Of a stretch of 36,446 bases of DNA, positions 16,671 to 24,689 are shown one piece after another; the first letter of the stretch is position 1, and every line of letters begins with the position of its first letter. The notes beneath the pieces were generated by a model. The model saw only the letters and a list, made by a program, of their open reading frames with translations. It did no database searches and was not told the DNA's origin. The translations under genes and the position numbers were made by a program. The stretch covers positions 1 to 36,446 of the forward strand of contig JAGAJA010000038.1 in NCBI GenBank assembly GCA_017829075.1, given 5' to 3'. The DNA is from Oscillospiraceae bacterium (GTDB taxonomy: Bacteria; Bacillota_A; Clostridia; Oscillospirales; Ruminococcaceae).

Positions 16671-18620
16671 TTATTCCTCGGTTTCAGCGGACTCAGCAGC
16701 TTCCTCCATGAGTGCCTTGATGGAGAGGGAAACTCTGTTCTTGTCGGTGTCGATGTCGATGATCTTAGCCTCGACCTCCTGACCAACGGAGAGAACGTTA
16801 GCGATGTTGGTAACTCTCTCTGTGGAGATCTGGGAAATGTGGATAAGACCGTCAACGCCGGGAATGATCTGAGCAAATGCGCCGAACTCAGTGATGCTTA
16901 CGATAGTAGCCTTAACTACGTCGCCGATCTGGTATTCCTCAACGAACTTTGTCCACGGATTCTCGTCAGGATCCTTAGCGGAGAGGGAAACTCTCTTCTT
17001 CTCTGGATCAAAAGACTTAACGATAACGGTGATCTTATCGCCTTCCTTAACGATATCCTTCGGGTGGCCAACTCTGTTCCATGTCAGCTCGCTGGTGCGA
17101 ACAAGACCGTCAACCGGTCCGATGTCAACAAATACGCCATAGTCTTCGATGGAACGAACCTCGCCCTCGAACTTCTGACCAACCTCGATGCTCTCCCAGA
17201 ACTTAGCTCTCTCAGCGTCGCGAACCTCTCTGGTTGCCTGTCTGATAGAACCAACTACTCTATTGCGCTGCTCGTTGATCTCGATAACCTTGAACTGTAC
17301 AGTCTTCTTTACCAGATCCTCAAGCTTACCGCTTCTGGGAACGCCGGTCTGAGAAGCAGGAATAAATACTCTTGTGCCGTTTGTTACAACGATAACGCCG
17401 CCCTTAACCGCCTGAGTAACTACACCCTCAAGAGTTTCGTTTGCTTCCTTGCTTGCTGCGATCTTCTCCATGCCAAGCGCGGAGTCAACTCTCTTCTTGG
17501 AGAGGAAAACAACACCCTGAGAATCGTCAACCTTTGTAACGATAGCATCGATAACATCGCCAACGCTTACAACATCGGAAACGGACGCATTGGGATCGTT
17601 GGTCAGCTCTTCAAGGGGTATGTAACCCGTGTGCTTTGTGCCCAGCTCAACAACAGCCTCGTTCGGCTTAACGCTTACGACTGTTGCCTTGACTTTAGCG
17701 CCGTTATATAATCTCTTGCTCTCGGACTGCTCGAACAGTGCAGCAAAGCTCTCCTCATTTTCATTGTTTGTGATGATCTCGCTCATTTTAAAATGAACCT
17801 CCTTTATTGTATAGGCCGGGGTAGAAGCCCCTGCCGTTATTCCGATAATACTATCGGAGTGCAGACCCTCTAAGATCTGCGGGGAAAGCTCTGAGGCACT
17901 CTCGATGAACACTGTGCGGCAATATCTCGAACAGATTTCAGCTAACTTTCCTGTGTTAGAGCTGTGCCTTCCTCCGACTACCAGCATAAGGTCAGCCCTA
18001 ATTGCAAGCTCCTCAGCGTTCTTCTGACGCTCGGCGGTCGCATTGCAAATTGTATCATATATTTTCACGCAGCAATATTCTTCCCTGATTTTCTCTGAAT
18101 ATTCCAAAAATCTGCTGCGGTCGAAGGTTGTCTGTACAACGAGAACTGCGTTCCCGCCGGAAGCCCTGCATTCGTCAAGAACCCTGCGGACTTCATCAAA
18201 CTCCATGCACGCGTAAGCCTTGCAGCCAGCGTGACCGATAATGCCCTGAACCTCCGGGTGATCCCCGTTGCCGAGAATTATCACCGTACTGTTTTCGGGC
18301 TGCTCTGAAACTATCTTATGAATACGCTTGACAAACGGGCAGGTCGCGTCCAGCAGTTCTGAGCATACCTCCGCAGCTCTGTCCTCCGTATTCTTTCCGA
18401 CGCCGTGGGAGCGGATTATCAGCGGTTTTCCCGCCGCCTGCTCTACGCTGTCAGCGATCCTCACTCCCCGCTTTTCAAGGGAGTCGGTGACGATCGTATT
18501 ATGTATAAGCGGACCAAGCGTGTAAACCTCGCCGTATTCTCCGGCAGCCTGCTCGGTGAGCTTTATTGCGCGCTCCACCCCGAAACAGAAGCCAGCCTTG
18601 TCCGCGGTTTCAATCAACAT
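16671..18620 (-). CDS. ispH: IspH (HMBPP reductase) fused to four ribosomal-S1-type RNA-binding domains
   Basis: This is a two-part protein of 649 residues. Residues 1-280 are IspH/LytB, the Fe-S enzyme that makes IPP and DMAPP in the last step of the MEP pathway. Its three cluster Cys are in GFCFGVERA, DATCPFVKRIH and the CNATAERQ region, and the active-site motif IRSHGVGK is present. From residue 300 on there are four S1 domains (starting near VKATVVSVKPNEAVVELG, LEGVVTQAVKGGVIVV, FEGEVRSIEDYGVFVDIG and VKATIVSITEFGAFAQI), ending in an acidic tail. The fusion is known in Clostridia. The gene overlaps the end of plsC by 11 bases, so translation is probably coupled. Confidence 0.95.
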   Translation of the reverse strand: MLIETADKAGFCFGVERAIKLTEQAAGEYGEVYTLGPLIHNTIVTDSLEKRGVRIADSVEQAAGKPLIIRSHGVGKNTEDRAAEVCSELLDATCPFVKRIHKIVSEQPENSTVIILGNGDHPEVQGIIGHAGCKAYACMEFDEVRRVLDECRASGGNAVLVVQTTFDRSRFLEYSEKIREEYCCVKIYDTICNATAERQKNAEELAIRADLMLVVGGRHSSNTGKLAEICSRYCRTVFIESASELSPQILEGLHSDSIIGITAGASTPAYTIKEVHFKMSEIITNNENEESFAALFEQSESKRLYNGAKVKATVVSVKPNEAVVELGTKHTGYIPLEELTNDPNASVSDVVSVGDVIDAIVTKVDDSQGVVFLSKKRVDSALGMEKIAASKEANETLEGVVTQAVKGGVIVVTNGTRVFIPASQTGVPRSGKLEDLVKKTVQFKVIEINEQRNRVVGSIRQATREVRDAERAKFWESIEVGQKFEGEVRSIEDYGVFVDIGPVDGLVRTSELTWNRVGHPKDIVKEGDKITVIVKSFDPEKKRVSLSAKDPDENPWTKFVEEYQIGDVVKATIVSITEFGAFAQIIPGVDGLIHISQISTERVTNIANVLSVGQEVEAKIIDIDTDKNRVSLSIKALMEEAAESAETEE

Positions 18621-19215
18621 CAGGCATATTCTCCTGAAGCTTTGCGATCTCGTCCATAATTGTCGCGCTGACCTGCTTCAGCATTTTCTTGTCGGAAATG
18701 TCAACATCAAAATGCTCCGCCGGTATCTTCTCCCCGATAGAAATATAAATATTTCTGCGGAATTTTTTCCTGCCGTACCGGATAAACACCGGGACTACCG
18801 GGACTTTAGCCTGCGCCGCGATAAGCGTAACGCCGCTCTTTGCACGACCAAGAGTGCCGTCCTTTGAGCGCGTTCCCTCCGGGAAGATAACAAATATCCG
18901 TCCCTCCTTGAGGCTTTCCAGCGCCCTTTCGATAGCCGAATTGTCCTTTGCGCCCCGCTTTACCGGGAATGCGCCAAGCCGCTTTATCAGCCATGTGAAC
19001 AGCGGATTTATCTCGAAAAGCTCCTGTTTCGCCATAAATGTGTACTTACCCTTGAAGGTAATACCCACCACTGGCGGATCGTTATTGGAAACGTGGTTGC
19101 TGGCGATTATATACCCGCCCTTTTCCTTGGGGATATTCTCACCGCCGATAACCACAATGTGGTATACGATAAGATAAAATAGTCTTGCACAATTGCGGAG
19201 AAACGAGTAGAACAT
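18610..19215 (-). CDS. plsC: Lysophospholipid acyltransferase, PlsC family (1-acylglycerol-3-phosphate acyltransferase)
   Basis: This 201-residue membrane-associated enzyme adds the second acyl chain to lysophosphatidic acid. The catalytic HX4D motif is in NHVSNNDP, the acyl-acceptor block is KGKYTFMAKQELF, and the FPEGTRSKDG motif III is intact. The N-terminal FLRNCARLFYLIVYHIVVIGG is a short membrane segment. It begins two bases after the cmk stop region and overlaps ispH at its end, in the cmk-plsC-ispH order seen in many Clostridia. Family membership is certain; the exact acyl acceptor is inferred. Confidence 0.92.
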   Translation of the reverse strand: MFYSFLRNCARLFYLIVYHIVVIGGENIPKEKGGYIIASNHVSNNDPPVVGITFKGKYTFMAKQELFEINPLFTWLIKRLGAFPVKRGAKDNSAIERALESLKEGRIFVIFPEGTRSKDGTLGRAKSGVTLIAAQAKVPVVPVFIRYGRKKFRRNIYISIGEKIPAEHFDVDISDKKMLKQVSATIMDEIAKLQENMPDVD

Positions 19216-19216
19216 C

Positions 19217-19891
19217 TTACAGCTTCTCCTTTATGATATTGCAGACAAGCTCGCAGGACTGCTCAAAATCAAGCCCTGAAGTATCCGCAAGCACAGCGTC
19301 CTCCGCCTGCTTCAGCGGAGCGACAGCCCGGTGAGAGTCGTCATAGTCCCGCTTATTGAGATCAGAAAGAACCTCCTCAAACGTGGTCTTAACGCCCTTT
19401 GCGCAAAGCTCGTCAAAACGGCGCTTCGCCCGTATCTCCGGCGCGGCGGTGAGAAATATCTTCACCTGAGCGTCCGGCAGAACGACAGTGCCGATATCTC
19501 GCCCGTCCATGATGACATTGTTTTCAGCCGCGATCTTTCTCTGCATATCCAGCAGAGCCGCCCTTACCTCCGGCACGGCAGAAACAGCGGAAGCCGCCAT
19601 GGATATCTCCGGCAGCCTTATCTCCTCCGAAACGTCCTCGCCGTTAAGGTAAATATGCTGAACGCCGTCGCAAAGCCGAATTTCCGGTTTTATCTCCGGC
19701 AGACGGGCTGTTATATCCGTAGGCGACGACAGATCCGCGCCGCTTCTGTGACAATACAGTCCGACCGCTCTGTAAAGAGCACCGGTATCAACGTATATAA
19801 AGCCGAGCCTTTTCGCCGCAGTTCTCGCGATACTGCTTTTTCCTGCGCCGACCGGCCCGTCAATAGCCGCTGAGATCAGCTTTTCCGGCAT
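19217..19891 (-). CDS. cmk: Cytidylate kinase
   Basis: This 224-residue enzyme phosphorylates CMP and dCMP with ATP. The P-loop GPVGAGKSS is at residues 11-19, the VDTGALYRAVG motif binds the nucleotide, and DGRDIGTVVLPDA and KIFLTAAPEIRAKRR are the standard cmk blocks, as is RDYDDSHRAVAPLK. The start at 19891 follows AGGTGA with suitable spacing. Reading further upstream adds a hydrophobic stretch without a ribosome site. It is the first gene of the cmk-plsC-ispH operon. Confidence 0.96.
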   Translation of the reverse strand: MPEKLISAAIDGPVGAGKSSIARTAAKRLGFIYVDTGALYRAVGLYCHRSGADLSSPTDITARLPEIKPEIRLCDGVQHIYLNGEDVSEEIRLPEISMAASAVSAVPEVRAALLDMQRKIAAENNVIMDGRDIGTVVLPDAQVKIFLTAAPEIRAKRRFDELCAKGVKTTFEEVLSDLNKRDYDDSHRAVAPLKQAEDAVLADTSGLDFEQSCELVCNIIKEKL

Positions 19892-19981
19892 AAACATCAC
19901 CTGAACAAGCCACCAACTGAGTGGCTGAAATGTGAAAAAAATGTAAAAAGGTAAAACTACCCCTATATATTTATTCAATTT

Positions 19982-20010
19982 ATTATATCACACTCTTTTT
20001 AAAAATGCAA
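19982..20010 (-). promoter_or_regulatory. Promoter of the cmk operon
   Basis: On the minus strand TTGCAT (20010-20005), 17 bases, TATAAT (19987-19982). It gives a leader of about 85 bases. Confidence 0.8.
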
Positions 20011-20080
20011 GTGTTTTTTTGCAATTTCATAGAATTTTCACTATATTTTTTACGACAATTTATTCAGTCGGACAAAAAAA

Positions 20081-20608
20081 TCAGCTTCTGCCAGTTTTAT
20101 TCCATTCATCTCTTGTTATCGCGTAAATCGAGGTCGATTCTCCCTCGCTGTCGATGAAATTTTCCACAAGTGTCATGCCGGCGGCTTTGGCGGTCGCCGA
20201 GGAAGCCGTATTCGCCGTTTTCATGTAGGAACACAGAAGATTGAACGGCGTGTTCAAAAATCCCCAGTCCCGGCAGGCGCAGGCAGCCTCTTTCGCGTAG
20301 CCATGCCGTTGGTGAGCCTTTGCGATATGGTAGCCTATCTCCGGCTTTATCATTCCGTTGATGTTCTGCATGGTAATCCCGCAGTCACCTATCATCTCCC
20401 CGGTTTCCTTAAGCACCACCGCCCACAGCCCGAAGCCGAATATCCTGTATCTCTCAATGTTCTTTTCAATCCACCCGCGCACCCGGTTTTCGTCAAATGT
20501 ATAGGGGTAATGCTGCATTATGTCGGAGTCAGAAAGCACCGCGTACAGTGCTGGGAAGTCCTCCTCGGTCATTTCCCGGAGGAAAAGTCTTTCGATTTCA
20601 ATGATCAT
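20081..20608 (-). CDS. GNAT-family N-acetyltransferase (RimJ/RimL-like)
   Basis: This is a 175-residue acetyl-CoA-dependent acetyltransferase. It opens with the typical IIEIERLFLREMTEEDFPALYAVLSD. It has the central WAVVLKETGEMIGDCGI strands, the EIGYHIAKAHQRHGYAKEA acetyl-CoA pyrophosphate loop, and the AAGMTLVE C-terminal block. The start at 20608 follows GAGAGG by seven bases. It is the third gene behind rpiR and the HI0933-like gene. The substrate, either a protein N-terminus or a small amine, cannot be told. Confidence 0.9.
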   Translation of the reverse strand: MIIEIERLFLREMTEEDFPALYAVLSDSDIMQHYPYTFDENRVRGWIEKNIERYRIFGFGLWAVVLKETGEMIGDCGITMQNINGMIKPEIGYHIAKAHQRHGYAKEAACACRDWGFLNTPFNLLCSYMKTANTASSATAKAAGMTLVENFIDSEGESTSIYAITRDEWNKTGRS

Positions 20609-20671
20609 ACCCAAACCTCTCATTTGCAAAATTCAATGCCGCCCCCCACCCCGCCGGAAGCGGCATAATCC

Positions 20672-21934
20672 TTATCTACCCGCGATCGCAGCAGCAGCTG
20701 CATAAGCCGTAGAAAACGCGATCTGCAAATTAAATCCGCCAGTCAGTGCGTCGCAGTCAATTATCTCCCCGGCAAAATACAACCCCGGACACAGCTTGCT
20801 TTCCATAGTGTTCGGGTTTATCTCCTTAACGGAAACACCGCCGCGGGTGATGATAGCCTCCTCCACCGGACGGAGCCGGGTGATATGAAGTGTGAGGTGT
20901 TTCAGCAGCCGCCCCAGCTCCTGACGCTGTGCCTTTGTTACCTCGTCCACGTGTAGCTCCGCCGGAATTCCCGACAAATCCGCAATTACCGGAGCAAGCT
21001 GCGCCGGGAGCAGTCCTCTCAGGCTGTCCGCGAACCGCATTCCCCTACGCTCGGCGAAATCCCGCTGTATTCTGCTGTCAAGCTGCTTATCGGAAAGCGC
21101 AGGCTTTAAATCTATCTCCACCGAATACTCGGCGCTCTCCTCCGCAGGAATATGCGCCGACGCGCTCAGCACGGTAGGCCCGCCGATGCCGTAAGCCATG
21201 AACATAAGCTCGCCGAAATCCTCATAAACCGTTTTGCCGCTCCGGATTAGCTTCATTGAGATATTCCTCAGGTCAAGCCCCGCAGCCCGCGCAGTCCACC
21301 GCTCCTCGGTTTCCACAGGAACAAGTGAGGGCTGACACGGAACGACAGTATGCCCCACCCGCTTCGCCAGCGCATACCCTGAGCCGTCCGACCCGGTGGC
21401 AGGATAGGAAAGTCCTCCGGTAGCAAGCACCATCGCAGAAGCCCGTACTTCCCTGCCGGAGATTACCGCTCCGGTGCATTTTCCGTCCTCAACAAGCAGC
21501 CCCGTGCAGTTCCCACGGACAACCTCAACGTTCAGCTTTTTCAGCCGCCGCTCCAGCGCGGAAACTATATCCCCCGCCCTGTCGGAAACCGGGAACACCC
21601 GCTGCCCACGCTCGGTTTTCAGCGGAACTCCAAGCTTCTCGAAGTAATCCATGACATCTGCCGGGGAATGCTTCGACAGCGCACTGTAAAGGAAGCGCGG
21701 ATTACGGATAACGTTTTTCAGCACCGTGTCCCGGTCGCAGTTGTTTGTGACATTGCAGCGACCTTTTCCAGTTATTCCCAGCTTTCTTCCGAGTGACTTT
21801 CCATGCTCCGCCACTGCAACATTAAGCCCCATTTCAGCGGCGTTGGCGGCACAGTACATTCCTGCTGCGCCGCCTCCGATTATTAACAAATCAAGTTTTT
21901 GAGCCAATTTAGCCAGTTTAGCCATTTCAGACAT
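20672..21934 (-). CDS. HI0933/YhiN-family FAD-dependent oxidoreductase
   Basis: This is a 420-residue flavoprotein of unknown reaction. The FAD-binding Rossmann motif LLIIGGGAAGMYCAANAAE is at about residue 15. Family blocks GRCNVTNNC, ATGGLSYPATGSDGSGYALA and the C-terminal LYFAGEIIDCDALTGGFNLQ are intact. The N-terminus has a few extra residues (SEMAKLAKLAQKLD) encoded by a 9-base tandem repeat of the GGCTAAACT type, which is not usual in the family. Its ATG overlaps the rpiR stop by eight bases, so it is probably coupled to that regulator. Confidence 0.93.
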   Translation of the reverse strand: MSEMAKLAKLAQKLDLLIIGGGAAGMYCAANAAEMGLNVAVAEHGKSLGRKLGITGKGRCNVTNNCDRDTVLKNVIRNPRFLYSALSKHSPADVMDYFEKLGVPLKTERGQRVFPVSDRAGDIVSALERRLKKLNVEVVRGNCTGLLVEDGKCTGAVISGREVRASAMVLATGGLSYPATGSDGSGYALAKRVGHTVVPCQPSLVPVETEERWTARAAGLDLRNISMKLIRSGKTVYEDFGELMFMAYGIGGPTVLSASAHIPAEESAEYSVEIDLKPALSDKQLDSRIQRDFAERRGMRFADSLRGLLPAQLAPVIADLSGIPAELHVDEVTKAQRQELGRLLKHLTLHITRLRPVEEAIITRGGVSVKEINPNTMESKLCPGLYFAGEIIDCDALTGGFNLQIAFSTAYAAAAAIAGR

Positions 21935-22787
21935 CTTTCTTGTACACGTCGTTGCTGTCCCAGAGAGTTTCCAGCTTACGGAAGGTCTGCTCTACGCGGC
22001 AGCGGTTTCTGTTGGAAACTGCGACAATAAGCGCATTAAGCAGGCTCATCGGCGCAACAAGGCTGTCCACGAAGCTCACCATATCTGAATACGCGCAGAG
22101 AGTTGTGTGCGCATACTGAGCCAGCGGAGAATTGTCGCTGTCGGTGATAGCGATTATCTGCGAACCCGCGTCATGAGCGAATTTGCAGGCGTTCAGCGTA
22201 CTTTTCGCGTACCGCGGGAACGACATTCCGATAAATACGTCACCCTCGCCTATGTGTATCATCTGCTGATAGATCTCGCTTGTGGCAACTGAACCTATAA
22301 GCGTCACCTTGTCGAAAATCAGACGCAGATAGTAGTGCATGAAACTTGCAAGAATGCCGCTGCTCATCGCACCCTGAATGTATATCCGGCGCGCGTCAAC
22401 TATGGTATTCACCGCGTTGTCGAAGTCCTCGCGGTTCACTGTTTCGAGGGTGCGGCGGATCTTGTCTATATCCTGCGTCAGAACGCCCTCGATCGGGTCG
22501 AGATCGCCTATTCTGCTGCGGGTAACGTCCATTCTCTGTATTGAAGTAAGACGATTCTTTATGTGGCTCTGGAGGGAACGCTGAAGCTGCGGATAGCCCT
22601 CAAAGCCAAGCTCTATCGCAAAGCGCACAACGGTGGATTCGCTGACGTTTACTGCATTTCCGAGCTTGAGCGCGGTCATGTAAGCCGCTTTTTCATAGTG
22701 ATTTAGAATGTAGTTGGCGATAAGCTTCTGGCTTTTTGAAAAAGTCGGGAGCAGTTCTTCTATCCTCAGGAGCAGATCCTCTTTCAT
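21927..22787 (-). CDS. MurR/RpiR-family transcriptional regulator
   Basis: This 286-residue regulator normally senses a phosphosugar. Residues 1-77 are the HTH_6 domain (LPTFSKSQKLIANYILNHY, then KLGNAVNVSESTVVRFAIELGFEGYPQLQ). Residues 120-250 are a SIS domain (RIYIQGAMSSGILASFMHYYL and VFIGMSFPRYAKST). The start at 22787 has GAGGTG five bases upstream; earlier Met residues lack a site. It lies first in a unit with the flavoprotein and the acetyltransferase. No sugar gene is adjacent, so its effector is unknown. Confidence 0.93.
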   Translation of the reverse strand: MKEDLLLRIEELLPTFSKSQKLIANYILNHYEKAAYMTALKLGNAVNVSESTVVRFAIELGFEGYPQLQRSLQSHIKNRLTSIQRMDVTRSRIGDLDPIEGVLTQDIDKIRRTLETVNREDFDNAVNTIVDARRIYIQGAMSSGILASFMHYYLRLIFDKVTLIGSVATSEIYQQMIHIGEGDVFIGMSFPRYAKSTLNACKFAHDAGSQIIAITDSDNSPLAQYAHTTLCAYSDMVSFVDSLVAPMSLLNALIVAVSNRNRCRVEQTFRKLETLWDSNDVYKKDV

Positions 22788-22844
22788 ACATACACCTCGT
22801 TTCAATAGTAAAAGGGCAGACCTAAACAGAATACCCACACTTAT

Positions 22845-22873
22845 ATCATACATCATTTCTCAGAATTTTGCAA
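22845..22873 (-). promoter_or_regulatory. Promoter of the rpiR unit
   Basis: On the minus strand TTGCAA (22873-22868), 17 bases, TATGAT (22850-22845). Confidence 0.65.
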
Positions 22874-22905
22874 GTGGTTTTGTGAAATCTTTTATAGATT
22901 TACCT

Positions 22906-22943
22906 TAAAAAAGGCAGAAGCGCAGGAGAGTCCTGCGCTTCTG
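22906..22943 (-). terminator. Terminator of the vWA lipoprotein gene
   Basis: CAGAAGCGCAGGA and TCCTGCGCTTCTG form a perfect 13-bp stem around GAG. On the minus strand a TTTTTT run follows. Confidence 0.93.
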
Positions 22944-22971
22944 AATGTTATTTTATGGATATGCTGCAAAA

Positions 22972-24576
22972 TCACTTGAGATATTCTCCGGTAATTCTTA
23001 CCATAAGGTCGTTCAGCTTCTCCACTTCATAGCTGCCGATGGTCGGCTCGATATGGTCGCCGCCGATACCGCTGTCGTTGGTAAGGAATGCGTAAGTGCC
23101 GCCGGTCATGAAAGCCATGCTGCGCAGGAGATACTCGGTGGACTTGTCAATGCCGCTGGAAGCCACCGGGATAATGCGAATACCCTTTTCTGCGGCGGTC
23201 TTTACCAGCTTCACGGTCTGGTCGATTATCTGAATATCATTATGGGGCGGCGCGTCAAGCACAAGAAACATGACCTTGATAGAATTCTCGTCCCAGTCAT
23301 GGTTATTTATCGCGCTTTCAAGAGCGGTGTGGACTGCCTCCGGGGTATCTCCGCCGCCGTCCGCAGACTGAGCCGCTATCGCATTTACCGCCGCGCTTAA
23401 GTCCGTGGTGAACGGGAATTCCCGAACAACATATTCGTCGCCCTCGTCCCGGTAGAAGTTCACGCTCATTCGGGTGGGAATGTTCGCATTTTCCTGCTTT
23501 ATCCGGGTAACAACGTCCTCCAGCTCCGCCTTGAGGTAGTCCAGCTCGTCCCACATCGAACCTGTGGTGTCGCATACTATCATGAAATCAAGGGTCTTAT
23601 CATTCGGCTTTGTTTCGCTGTTCAGTGTGATCTCAAGGCTCTGATCTCCGTTTATTATAACTTCCTCGGTCTGGCTGGCATTTCCAAAGCTTACAGTGAT
23701 CCCGGACGTGCCGTTGACAAGCAGATCCTTTGAGAAAAACAGATACGCCTTGCCGTGATTATCTGTGACTGCGGAATAATTCGGCTTGTCGCTGGAAACC
23801 TTCGCGCCGCTGACCAAATTTCCGGAGCTATCCTTTACAGTGACCTCCAGACGGAAATCCGCGTCGGTGCGCCATGTATTCCGGTATTCTTCCCAGTCAA
23901 CGCTGTAATTCGCACTTCCGTACAGATCCTGCCAGAATTCCCAGTTGTCGTTGTCCTTCCATTCGCCGCCGGTAAGAAGTCCTGCCGCCGGAGGGATCTG
24001 CGGCTCGATATACGGGTAGTCGGGATCGGGTTCCGGGCAGTAATCCGTATCGGCAAAGCCACCTGTCATCGGATCTTCCGCTATCTCACAAGCTTCGTCC
24101 GTACATATGTCAAAGTCCATGATCCCGCCGTCCAAAGCGTCGTCAAATCCACCTGCGCTCGTACCTGTGCCGCCGATGTCGGTTCCCTTGTATTCGCTTC
24201 CAGTCGGGTCGGTGCGATCTCCCGCTGGCGTTTCTGCTGAGTGCGGTACGGTAGTCGCAGGGAAAGTTTCCGCAGAGCTTGCTGAGGAAGTGGGAGCAAC
24301 CTCGGAAGTCACCGTGCTGGGGCTGGAAGAATACTCCTCCGGAGCATCGGAAACTACGCTTTCCGGAACTCCGGCAGCACTAGAGCCGCCCGAAGCTGAA
24401 ACTGCCGGAGCCGCCGGAGCGCCGGAGGGTGTATATCCTCCGTCCGCAGACGCAGTGGAAGAACCAGTGTCCCCTGCGGAGGACATTCCGCTGACCGAAG
24501 CGGAGTTTTCCTGTGACGCGCAGCCAGAAAGCAGCGCCATAGCTGTTAATATCGCGATAAATGATTTTCTTTTCAT
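22972..24576 (-). CDS. Secreted lipoprotein with von Willebrand factor A domain
   Basis: The protein is 534 residues. Residues 1-20 are a lipoprotein signal ending in LLSGC. About 170 residues of Ser/Thr/Ala/Pro-rich, then acidic, low-complexity spacer follow. Next comes an Ig-like or carboxypeptidase-regulatory-like beta domain (RLEVTVKDSSGNLVSGAK to SLEITLNSE), then a vWA domain from about residue 330 with the metal-ion site DTTGSM. A GDTPEAVHTALESA block and the VLDAPPHND strand complete that fold. The start at 24576 follows AAGGAG by seven bases. vWA proteins outside the cell usually bind ligands or other surface proteins in a metal-dependent way. The neighbour is a cell-wall hydrolase. 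Its exact role is unknown. Confidence 0.9.
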   Translation of the reverse strand: MKRKSFIAILTAMALLSGCASQENSASVSGMSSAGDTGSSTASADGGYTPSGAPAAPAVSASGGSSAAGVPESVVSDAPEEYSSSPSTVTSEVAPTSSASSAETFPATTVPHSAETPAGDRTDPTGSEYKGTDIGGTGTSAGGFDDALDGGIMDFDICTDEACEIAEDPMTGGFADTDYCPEPDPDYPYIEPQIPPAAGLLTGGEWKDNDNWEFWQDLYGSANYSVDWEEYRNTWRTDADFRLEVTVKDSSGNLVSGAKVSSDKPNYSAVTDNHGKAYLFFSKDLLVNGTSGITVSFGNASQTEEVIINGDQSLEITLNSETKPNDKTLDFMIVCDTTGSMWDELDYLKAELEDVVTRIKQENANIPTRMSVNFYRDEGDEYVVREFPFTTDLSAAVNAIAAQSADGGGDTPEAVHTALESAINNHDWDENSIKVMFLVLDAPPHNDIQIIDQTVKLVKTAAEKGIRIIPVASSGIDKSTEYLLRSMAFMTGGTYAFLTNDSGIGGDHIEPTIGSYEVEKLNDLMVRITGEYLK

Positions 24577-24650
24577 AAAGATACTCCTTTCTGAATTGGG
24601 GTTTCTTGTAATTAATACCACGAACAAATAAAAAAGGTTGCATAAATTAC

Positions 24651-24681
24651 AAAAAAATCCTCCCGGTTTATACCGGGAGGA
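24651..24681 (-). terminator. Terminator of the M23 peptidase gene
   Basis: TCCTCCCGGT and ACCGGGAGGA form a 10-bp stem around TTAT, followed on the minus strand by a run of seven T. It separates the M23 gene from the vWA gene, although some read-through is possible. No strong promoter was found between the two. Confidence 0.9.
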
Positions 24682-24689
24682 AGGAAGAA

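Noticed and set aside
21897..21934. Phase-variable repeat at the flavoprotein start
   Set aside because: The 9-base repeat has too few copies and keeps the frame, so slippage would only change length; no sign of switching.
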